Origin: Bacteriovoracaceae bacterium UBA7317
GTDB lineage: Bacteria; Bdellovibrionota; Bacteriovoracia; Bacteriovoracales; Bacteriovoracaceae
Length of the DNA: 47,122 nucleotides
Assembly: GCA_002474345.1 (NCBI GenBank)
Contig: DKQD01000101.1
Location: forward strand, 1-47,122
Reading direction: 5' to 3'
Part shown: positions 40,314-47,122 of the stretch, piece by piece
How positions within the stretch are numbered: the first letter of the stretch is position 1
Layout: each line of letters begins with the position of its first letter
Notes under the pieces: generated by a model
Database searches by the model: none
Seen by the model: the letters and a program-made list of their open reading frames with translations, nothing else
Told to the model about the DNA's origin: nothing
Made by a program: the position numbers and the translations under genes

Positions 40314-40366
40314 TATACTTTCCTCTTAATTTTAAGAAATGCTAGCTTATAAATAGGATAAGATTC

Positions 40367-41284
40367 TTGGATTGCATAACAAACTATTCAAATATAGCCC
40401 GTAACTTACAAACTATCAAAATCTACCTCGCCTTTTTGCTTTGCATTGCTTGTAAAAATAGCTGGAGTCTCCCCTACAACTTTGAAACAACTCGACTTAA
40501 GTCAACTGCAGGTGCAGGTGTAGCATCGCTTTTAATCGATGAGTCAACAATTCTAAACCCTGCACCCATGGCATTTTTTAATCTAGCTTCCTTTTATATA
40601 CAACGATCAGACCAGAAAACGTCAACTACAGAAAACGGAATAAAAAAGCTAATGGATGACTCTAGCCACATAGGATTCATTGCATCAGATTCTAAAGGCA
40701 AATTTAAAGGCTCTGCAAGCTATCATAAATATAAAGAAAAAGATTCTCAGAGCAAACGCTGGGCTTTTGCTATATCCTCTCCATTTGGAGAAAGCTCAGC
40801 AATAGGCCTTACTTACTCAACTACAAAAAAAAGAAAAGCTAATAACAATTCCGAAAGCTCTCATTTTGTTTTGGGACTTAGTCATATTCTCGACGAGTCT
40901 TTCTCATTTGGCTTTACAATCAAAGATCCTTTCAAAAAAGGAGTCGAATATTATCCCACTCTCCTGGGTATGCAATACTCTTATAAAAGGCTCATAACGC
41001 TAATGGCTGATATCGGTGGCAATTATAATTTGGATTTCGAAGGAGAATCAATGTATAAATTTGCCGCTCAAATTAAAGTTTTTGAAGACTTCTTTTTGCG
41101 ACTGGGTACGAACTTAGACAACATGAAAGATGAAAAAACTAATGGTATTGGAATAGGCTGGGTACAACCTAAACTTTCAATAGACTTCGCAATGAAAAAT
41201 ACAGAGTCTACCAATTTAACAACTAAAAACACCCAACCTACCGATATTAAGGAAAACTCCTTCTCTCTGTCATACAGGTTTTAA
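40367..41284 (+). CDS. Outer-membrane barrel-like hypothetical protein, TTG start
   Basis: 305 residues. The TTG at 40367 has AGGATAAG at 40355 as a ribosome site; the signal sequence then covers about 35 residues and ends near SWSLP. The mature start TTRLKSTAGAGVASLLIDESTILNPAPMAF resembles the hydrophobic-substrate barrel type (FadL/PorV-like plug region), followed by alternating strands and the final SFSLSYRF with terminal Phe. The Lys/Thr-rich tail before the end is probably a loop. Likely an outer-membrane protein; substrate unknown. Precedes the def-hut operon by about 90 bp. Confidence 0.65.
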   Translation: MDCITNYSNIARNLQTIKIYLAFLLCIACKNSWSLPYNFETTRLKSTAGAGVASLLIDESTILNPAPMAFFNLASFYIQRSDQKTSTTENGIKKLMDDSSHIGFIASDSKGKFKGSASYHKYKEKDSQSKRWAFAISSPFGESSAIGLTYSTTKKRKANNNSESSHFVLGLSHILDESFSFGFTIKDPFKKGVEYYPTLLGMQYSYKRLITLMADIGGNYNLDFEGESMYKFAAQIKVFEDFFLRLGTNLDNMKDEKTNGIGIGWVQPKLSIDFAMKNTESTNLTTKNTQPTDIKENSFSLSYRF

Positions 41285-41374
41285 ACTAAATTTATTTAAA
41301 AATATCCTGTAAAGATTTAGAGTAAGCCTAAATAGACTAGACCACATTAGAATATGCATGTTAAGAAGCTACTT

Positions 41375-41983
41375 ATGGAATTAGAAACGAAAAGAGAAAT
41401 TTATTCGCACGAAAAGGGTGAATTGCTTCCTATAATTACTTACCCATCACCAATTCTTAAAAAGGTTGCAAAGCCAGTTAAGGTATTTGACGAAACAATC
41501 AAAAAGCTCTGCCAAAACATGTTATACACTATGTATCAAACACCTGGCATAGGTTTAGCTGCTCCACAAGTAGGCAAACCTTTAAGAATATTTGTTTTAG
41601 ATGTGGATTATAATAGAGCAGAATCTATTGGACCTTCATCAGAAAAAAGTTATACATATGAAAACCTTAATCCTTTAATCTTCATAAACCCAGTCATAAA
41701 GAGTAAAGAAGGTGAAATGACCTACGAGGAAGGATGTCTTAGTCTTCCTGGTCTTTACGAAGAAGTTAAAAGATTTGAAAAAATCTCTGTTGAATTCCAA
41801 GATGTTGAAGGTCAAAGTCAGACAATGGATGCCACTGAGCTTCTTTCTGTCTGCATTCAACATGAAAATGACCACCTTGATGGCGTAGTTTTTTTAGAAA
41901 GACTTAGCTTTATCAAAAGAAACTTCTTGACCAAAAAGTACCTCAAAGGGCAAAAAAGGAAGAAAAACTCTTCTCATTCTTGA
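41375..41983 (+). CDS. def: Peptide deformylase
   Basis: Removes the formyl group from new proteins using Fe2+. Numbered from the upstream ATG at 41354: GIGLAAPQVG (65-74), EGCLS with the metal Cys128, and QHENDH with His170, Glu171 and His174. Length about 200. The ATG at 41375 is preferred because AAGAAG lies upstream of it, while the ATG at 41354 has no ribosome site. First gene of a plus-strand operon with fmt, rpe and hutHUI. Confidence 0.96.
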   Translation: MELETKREIYSHEKGELLPIITYPSPILKKVAKPVKVFDETIKKLCQNMLYTMYQTPGIGLAAPQVGKPLRIFVLDVDYNRAESIGPSSEKSYTYENLNPLIFINPVIKSKEGEMTYEEGCLSLPGLYEEVKRFEKISVEFQDVEGQSQTMDATELLSVCIQHENDHLDGVVFLERLSFIKRNFLTKKYLKGQKRKKNSSHS

Positions 41984-42014
41984 GCTTAACCTTTTAACTA
42001 TAAGGCCTTTTAAT

Positions 42015-42974
42015 ATGGAAAAGCTTAAAATAGCCTTTTTTGGCACACCTGATTTTGCAGTGCCAACAATAGAGATGCTTCACAATCATCCGCAAGTAGA
42101 TCTCGTTCAAGTAGTTTCGATGCCAGATAGAAAGTCTGGAAGAGGACAAAAATTTCAAAGTCCTCCAGTTGCTGAATTTGCTAAAGCCAATAAAATTCCA
42201 CTCCTCCAAACTGAGAATATTAATAAGGAGGAGAGTACTCACATCTTTTACCAAAATAAAAAGCTCGATGCTATTATTGTCCTTGCCTTTGCCCAGTTTC
42301 TAGGAAGTAAGGTATTAAATATTCCTAAAAATGGTTGTTTTAATATTCATACATCCCTGCTTCCCTCCTATCGAGGGGCTGCTCCCATTCAGCACGCACT
42401 ATTAAATGGAGACAGTATTACAGGTGTCTCTATACAAAAAATGGTAAAAAAAATGGATGCTGGAGACGTTGCTCTTTCTAATGAAATTGCGATTTCAAAA
42501 AATGAAAACTTTGGTCAACTCTATACAAGGTTAAAGTTCCAAGCTGCATTATCAACCAACACTTTTTTAAATAACCTAATTAATAATACTCTTACTTATA
42601 TAAGCCAAGATGAATCCAAAGTTTCCTTTGCTCCTTCTTTAAAAAGAGAAGATGGTCATATTGATTTTTCAAAAATGAGATTTGCTGAAATAAAAAATAA
42701 AATGAAGGCTTTTGACCCTTGGCCAGGAACTTACTGCTTTCTAGGTAAAAAAAGGCTTAAAATATTCTCAATAAAGCAAAGTCAAGAAACCATTTCTCCT
42801 GGTCAAACTCAAATAGACTCAAACGAGCTTTTAATTGGTTGCTTAGATGCAACTTTGAGGCTCTCAGAAATTCAGCTAGAGGGAAAAAAACGCAGCTCAG
42901 ACATTGACCTTCTAAATGGATTAAAAAATTCAAAAGAATCCATTGAAGTGAACCCAAAAAGAGAAGAGGTCTAA
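42015..42974 (+). CDS. fmt: Methionyl-tRNA formyltransferase
   Basis: Formylates initiator Met-tRNA, the partner reaction to def. AFFGTPDFAVPTIEML, SMPDRKSGRGQKF, NIHTSLLPSYRGAAPIQHALL and the catalytic Asp in MDAGDVAL are present; C-terminal domain normal. 319 residues. 31 bp after def, as in many bacteria. Confidence 0.97.
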   Translation: MEKLKIAFFGTPDFAVPTIEMLHNHPQVDLVQVVSMPDRKSGRGQKFQSPPVAEFAKANKIPLLQTENINKEESTHIFYQNKKLDAIIVLAFAQFLGSKVLNIPKNGCFNIHTSLLPSYRGAAPIQHALLNGDSITGVSIQKMVKKMDAGDVALSNEIAISKNENFGQLYTRLKFQAALSTNTFLNNLINNTLTYISQDESKVSFAPSLKREDGHIDFSKMRFAEIKNKMKAFDPWPGTYCFLGKKRLKIFSIKQSQETISPGQTQIDSNELLIGCLDATLRLSEIQLEGKKRSSDIDLLNGLKNSKESIEVNPKREEV

Positions 42975-42978
42975 AACA

Positions 42979-43635
42979 ATGAACACTATAATTTCACCAA
43001 GCCTTTTAGCGTGTGACTTTCTCAATATTGAAAAAGAAATTAAATCATTCCCTAATCAGAAAGATTTATGGTTCCATTTGGATATTATGGATGGACACTT
43101 TGTCCCTAATTTAACATTTGGTCATCCTATTATTGAAAAGATAAGTAAAGTCTCCGATTATCCTCTTGATGCTCATTTAATGGTTAATAATCCCGAGTTT
43201 TATATAGAGACTTTTAAGGGGTTTAACCTTCATAATTTTACCTTCCATTTCGAAGCCGCTAAAGATACTTCTTACCTCATAGAGAAAGCCAAAGAGAACT
43301 TCCCAAGTGTAGGAATTTCTCTCAAACCAAACTCTACAGTAAGCTACCTTACAGATGATATCCTAAAAAGTTTGGATCTTATCTTAATCATGTCTGTTGA
43401 GCCTGGCTTTGGTGGCCAAAAATTTATGGAGGACTCTTTTGAAAAAGTTAAATTTTTTAATGATTTAAAAACTAAAAAAGGTTTTAATTATATGATTCAA
43501 GTTGACGGTGGTATTAATCAACAAAATGCGCCCTTACTCATTCAAAAGGGTGCAAACAATCTTGTTGCTGGCTCTTATATATTTAAAAATCCAAGGGAAG
43601 ATTATCCTGCAAAAGTTGCTTCACTAAGGTCGTAA
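42979..43635 (+). CDS. rpe: Ribulose-phosphate 3-epimerase
   Basis: Pentose-phosphate enzyme that interconverts ribulose-5-phosphate and xylulose-5-phosphate. ISPSLLACDF, the metal-ligand segment WFHLDIMDGHFVPNLTFG, DAHLMVNNPE, MSVEPGFGGQKF and VDGGINQQNAPLL are the family motifs; the length is 218. It lies only 4 bp after fmt. Confidence 0.97.
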   Translation: MNTIISPSLLACDFLNIEKEIKSFPNQKDLWFHLDIMDGHFVPNLTFGHPIIEKISKVSDYPLDAHLMVNNPEFYIETFKGFNLHNFTFHFEAAKDTSYLIEKAKENFPSVGISLKPNSTVSYLTDDILKSLDLILIMSVEPGFGGQKFMEDSFEKVKFFNDLKTKKGFNYMIQVDGGINQQNAPLLIQKGANNLVAGSYIFKNPREDYPAKVASLRS

Positions 43636-43651
43636 GAAAAAGGTCAATAAA

Positions 43652-45208
43652 ATGGGAAATTCAAAACAAAATAAAGAACTTATATTAACTGGTGAAAACC
43701 TTACAATTAAAAGTTTATATGAAGCAAGTCTTTCTCCTCATACTGAAGTGAAAATTGAAATCTCAGATCTCGCACAAGAGAAAATGGCCCGATCTAGAAA
43801 GTACGTTCATGAAGTTGTAAAAAAAGGTAAGCCTGTATATGGAATCAATACAGGCTTTGGAGCTTTATCAAGCAAGTTTATCCCTGAAGAAGATCTTGCT
43901 ACCCTCCAAGTAAACCTAATAAGATCTCATTGCACAGGGATTGGCGAACCCTTTTCTGAAAAATTTGTAAGAGCAATTATGATTCTTAGAACAAATTGCC
44001 TCTGCTCAGGCTTTTCTGGAATAAACCCAGAAATAGTTAATCTGCTAAAAGACTTTATAAACCATGGTATTGTTCCAATTATTCCTCAAAAGGGATCAGT
44101 AGGAGCTTCCGGTGACTTAGCTCCTCTAGCTCACTTAGCATTAGCACTTATAGGTGAAGGAGAAGTTATTTACAAAGGTCAAAAAAGAAAGTCTTCTGAA
44201 GTTTTAAAAGAGGTTAACTTAAGACCTGCAGTTCTTGGACCTAAAGATGGGCTTGCCCTAATAAATGGCACTGCTATTATGGCTGCACTAGGTGCAATGG
44301 CGGTCTACGAGTCAAAAAACTTAATCAAACTTTCAGATATTGCATGTGCTTTAACTGTAGATGGAATAAGAGGAACGTCTAAAGCTTTTGACTTAGATAT
44401 TTCAAGCCTTAAGCCACACCTTGGTCAAAAAGAAAGTGCAGCAAACCTTGAAAAACTTTTAAAAGATTCAGAGCTAATGGTCTCTCACTCAGATTGTGAG
44501 AGAGTTCAAGACCCTTATTCTCTAAGATGCGCTCCTCAAGTACATGGAGCAATTAGACAAACAATTAGACATGCAGAGGAGGTCGTTCAAACAGAGTTGA
44601 ACTCCATAACAGATAATCCCCTAATTTTCTGCGACAAAGACAAAGTTATTTCAGGGGGTAATTTCCATGGGCAAGCTCTTTCCTTCTGTATGGACTATTT
44701 AGCGATTGGTTTAGCAGAAATTTGCAACATCTCGGAAAGAAGGGTGGAAAAGATGATGAACCCTAGCTTTTCAGAGTTGCCAGCTTTCCTAACAAAAAAC
44801 TCCGGTTTAAATAGTGGCCTTATGATTGCACATGTTAGCGCAGCTGCTTTAACCTCAGAAAATAAGGTCTTTTGCCACCCAGCCAGTGTTGATAGTATAC
44901 CCACTTCTACAGATAAAGAAGATCATGTCTCTATGGGAGTCACAGCAGGCCTTAAACTTTGGAAAGTCCTAGAGAATGTCAAAGCATGCCTTGCCATTGA
45001 GATTCTTTGTAACACTCAAGCCCTTGAATTTCAAAGACCATACAAATCAACACCATGTCTAGAAAGTGTATATGATTTAGTTCGTAAAGTCGTTCCTCCT
45101 ATCGAGGAAGATCGTGTATTTTATGATGATATTAAAAATATCTTAGAACTAGTTGAAAAGAATAATATAATTGAAGCAGTTGAAAATAATATAGGAGAAT
45201 TAAAGTAA
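43652..45208 (+). CDS. hutH: Histidine ammonia-lyase
   Basis: First step of histidine breakdown: His to urocanate and ammonia. [10 protein letters not shown] at 63-72 and [21 protein letters not shown] around the Ala152-Ser153-Gly154 triad that forms the MIO cofactor; later, [15 protein letters not shown] and NFHGQALSF are typical. 518 residues, about 10 more than usual. It follows rpe by 16 bp and overlaps hutU by one base, so it is cotranscribed with def-fmt-rpe. No hutC repressor is seen. Confidence 0.97.
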   Translation: MGNSKQNKELILTGENLTIKSLYEASLSPHTEVKIEISDLAQEKMARSRKYVHEVVKKGKPVYGINTGFGALSSKFIPEEDLATLQVNLIRSHCTGIGEPFSEKFVRAIMILRTNCLCSGFSGINPEIVNLLKDFINHGIVPIIPQKGSVGASGDLAPLAHLALALIGEGEVIYKGQKRKSSEVLKEVNLRPAVLGPKDGLALINGTAIMAALGAMAVYESKNLIKLSDIACALTVDGIRGTSKAFDLDISSLKPHLGQKESAANLEKLLKDSELMVSHSDCERVQDPYSLRCAPQVHGAIRQTIRHAEEVVQTELNSITDNPLIFCDKDKVISGGNFHGQALSFCMDYLAIGLAEICNISERRVEKMMNPSFSELPAFLTKNSGLNSGLMIAHVSAAALTSENKVFCHPASVDSIPTSTDKEDHVSMGVTAGLKLWKVLENVKACLAIEILCNTQALEFQRPYKSTPCLESVYDLVRKVVPPIEEDRVFYDDIKNILELVEKNNIIEAVENNIGELK

Positions 45209-46872
45209 TGAAATCAAATCAAATTCCCCTCCCACCAACAGGTACTGAACTTAACTGTAAAGGTTGGCACCAAGAAGCAGCTCTTAGATGCCTTTTAAAT
45301 AACCTTCATCCAGATGTAGCTGAAGATAGAGATAGCCTCATTGTCTATGGAGGAAATGGGAAAGCTGCTAGAAACCACAAAGCCCTTCGAAATATAATTC
45401 AGGCTTTAAAAAAATTAGAAAATAACCAGACCCTCTTAATTCAATCTGGAAAACCAGTAGCCATTATTCCTAGCCACGAACACGGCCCAAGAGTCCTTAT
45501 TGCCAACTCCAACCTTGTTCCAAATTGGTCTAACTGGGATCATTTTAAACTTCTCCGTGATCAAGACAAATTTATGTATGGACAAATGACAGCGGGATCT
45601 TGGATCTACATAGGCTCTCAAGGGATACTGCAAGGAACTTACGAAACATTTATGGCCGCTGCTGAAAAACATTACGGCGTTGGCAGTGACTTAAGAAAAA
45701 AGCTTGTTTTAACCGCAGGAATAGGTGGCATGGGTGGAGCGCAACCATTAGCTGTAAAAATGGCCAACGGAGTTTTTATAGGATGTGATGTTGAAGAAAA
45801 AAGAATCGATAAAAGAATCGAAACAGGTTATCTCGACATTAAAGTTAACACTTTTGAAGAGGCCCTAGAGCAGGGATTAAAGTTTAAGGAAGAAGGAAAA
45901 GCAATCTCAATAGGTGTTTTAGGTAATGCTGCTGACTTTTTTGAGTTCATTCTTGAAAAGGGTATAACTCCTGACCTCGTTACAGACCAAACGTCAGCTC
46001 ATGACCCACTTGAAGGCTACGTCCCAAGAGGCATGAAAATAAATGAAGCTTTAGACCTTAGAAAAAACAACCCTGAAGAATACACTAAGAAAAGTTATGA
46101 GACGATGGGTGATCACGTAAAAGCGATGCTAGAGTTTCAAAAAAGAGGTTCGCATGTTTTTGATTACGGAAATAACTTAAGAGCTGGTGCTGAAAGGGTA
46201 GGTGTTAATAATGCCTTTAACTTTCCAGGTTTTGTACCTGCCTATATTAGGCCTCTTTTTTGCCAAGGTTCCGGCCCTTTTCGCTGGGTTGCCTTAAGTG
46301 GAGATCCTGAAGACATAAAAGTCACAGATGAGGCTTTGAAAGAATTATTTCCAGAAAATTCAAAGCTTATTAATTGGCTTGATAAAGCTCAAAATATGAT
46401 CCAATTCCAAGGCTTACCTTCAAGAATATGTTGGCTAAAATACGGAGAAAGAGAGAAAGCAGGTCTTCTTTTCAATAAGCTAGTGAGAGAAAAGAAAGTT
46501 AAAGCTCCTATTGTAATTGGAAGAGATCACCTTGATTGTGGATCAGTTGCTTCTCCAAACAGGGAAACAGAATCCATGAAAGATGGAACAGACGCAGTTT
46601 CAGACTGGCCATTGCTTAACCTGATGATAAATACGATGAACGGTGCCTCCTGGACTAGTTTCCATCATGGTGGAGGTGTTGGAATGGGATTCTCTCAACA
46701 CGCTGGTATGGTTATTCTAGCAGACGGTTCTGAAGATATGGATAAAAGACTTTCAAGGGTTCTAAATTCAGACCCTGGGATGGGCATAATTAGACATCTG
46801 GATGCAGGTTATGAACTGGCCAAAGAGGAATCAACAAAAACAAATATGGAGTTTCCTTCTGAATGGGATTAA
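45208..46872 (+). CDS. hutU: Urocanate hydratase
   Basis: Second step of histidine breakdown, NAD+-dependent hydration of urocanate. [40 protein letters not shown] (NAD-binding), [16 protein letters not shown], and the signature [17 protein letters not shown] with its Cys, then [17 protein letters not shown]. 554 residues, normal. The ATG overlaps the hutH stop by one base (TAATG). Confidence 0.97.
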   Translation: MKSNQIPLPPTGTELNCKGWHQEAALRCLLNNLHPDVAEDRDSLIVYGGNGKAARNHKALRNIIQALKKLENNQTLLIQSGKPVAIIPSHEHGPRVLIANSNLVPNWSNWDHFKLLRDQDKFMYGQMTAGSWIYIGSQGILQGTYETFMAAAEKHYGVGSDLRKKLVLTAGIGGMGGAQPLAVKMANGVFIGCDVEEKRIDKRIETGYLDIKVNTFEEALEQGLKFKEEGKAISIGVLGNAADFFEFILEKGITPDLVTDQTSAHDPLEGYVPRGMKINEALDLRKNNPEEYTKKSYETMGDHVKAMLEFQKRGSHVFDYGNNLRAGAERVGVNNAFNFPGFVPAYIRPLFCQGSGPFRWVALSGDPEDIKVTDEALKELFPENSKLINWLDKAQNMIQFQGLPSRICWLKYGEREKAGLLFNKLVREKKVKAPIVIGRDHLDCGSVASPNRETESMKDGTDAVSDWPLLNLMINTMNGASWTSFHHGGGVGMGFSQHAGMVILADGSEDMDKRLSRVLNSDPGMGIIRHLDAGYELAKEESTKTNMEFPSEWD

Positions 46873-46888
46873 GTCAGGAAAAACAAAA

Positions 46889-47122
46889 ATGAAGTCACTA
46901 AAAGCTTTTAGAAACTTTGATCAAATCCTTACCTTAGAGGGCTCATACAAAAAAGATGGTAGGAGTCTTAAACCCGAGGATATGAATGTACTTCAAAAAG
47001 CAAGTGTGGTTTGTTCACCCACCGAAATTTTATGGGTCGGCTTGGAAAAAGATTTTCCAAAAAAATATGAAGAAACAGCAGAACACTCCTATTTTGATGG
47101 AAAAGTTCTTACTCCAGAAATC
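46889..47122 (+). CDS. hutI: Imidazolonepropionase, N-terminal fragment (cut by window end)
   Basis: The first 78 codons of an open frame starting 17 bp after hutU, with AGGA upstream of the ATG. It reads KSLKAFRNFDQILTLEGS, and ends in GKVLTPEI at the window edge, the point where amidohydrolases of this family continue into the metal-binding HxH. The N-terminal beta-sandwich pattern and the position directly after hutH-hutU make HutI (third step of histidine breakdown) most likely. The metal and catalytic residues lie beyond the window. Confidence 0.78.
   Translation, partial: MKSLKAFRNFDQILTLEGSYKKDGRSLKPEDMNVLQKASVVCSPTEILWVGLEKDFPKKYEETAEHSYFDGKVLTPEI

Noticed and set aside
1..47122. CRISPR arrays, insertion sequences, prophage, integrase and toxin-antitoxin pairs
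   Set aside because: No repeated spacer pattern, transposase, recombinase or phage structural motif was seen by eye on either strand. The tRNAs have no attached integrase gene.

Overview
The window is an AT-rich, gene-dense bacterial chromosome segment from a Gram-negative organism. The Gram-negative signs are LspA and several lipoproteins, four outer-membrane barrel proteins or remnants, and the AmgK/MurU wall-recycling pair. The gene mix (ETF, IcmF with its adenosyltransferase, a deoxynucleoside kinase, many short lipoproteins, CHASE2 and NtrC-type signalling, Lys- and Phe-rich low-GC proteins) looks most like the Bdellovibrionota, perhaps the Bacteriovorax/Halobacteriovorax side. That placement is inferred from gene content; no rRNA is present to confirm it.

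Layout. 1-51: the 3' end of tRNA-Asn. 95-5962 (minus): icmF, cobalamin adenosyltransferase, an IscA/ErpA-type Fe-S carrier and a YgfZ-TPR fusion, which together link B12-dependent acyl-CoA rearrangement to Fe-S assembly. 6128-7002 (plus): a ferredoxin and the remains of an outer-membrane barrel gene. 7010-11773 (minus): a compact operon of a catalytically dead M48 peptidase homologue, a CHASE2 histidine kinase, an NtrC-type regulator and lspA. 11912-14642: an endonuclease-IV-like TIM barrel, a three-gene unknown operon ending in a PilZ-like membrane protein, and a small ferredoxin behind a palindromic, probably bidirectional promoter. 14637-18139 (minus): LysM lipoprotein, a second dead M48 homologue (lipoprotein), amgK, murU. 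18230-20742: deoxynucleoside kinase, an outer-membrane barrel protein, a small TTG-start lipoprotein and folK. 20883-24414: etfB-etfA, then a DUF4388-like protein and Mrp on the opposite strand. 24613-27321: a HAMP-only membrane protein and a lytic transglycosylase. 27311-30087 (minus): tRNA-Gln, prs, pth, ychF. 30155-33712: a class A PBP and a GTG-start porin-like barrel. 33730-40313 (minus): galU, a secreted unknown, priA and an 838-residue secreted unknown. 40367-47122 (plus): a barrel protein, then def-fmt-rpe-hutH-hutU-hutI, the last cut by the window edge.

Themes. Envelope and peptidoglycan functions recur: LspA, PBP, SLT, AmgK/MurU, LysM and two pseudo-M48 proteins. Energy metabolism on acyl-CoA and amino acids also recurs: IcmF, ETF, ferredoxins and Hut. 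No CRISPR array, insertion sequence, prophage or integrase was seen. The most notable points are the two independent M48 homologues that have lost HExxH, each sitting in an envelope-related operon, and the palindromic promoter at 14437-14452.
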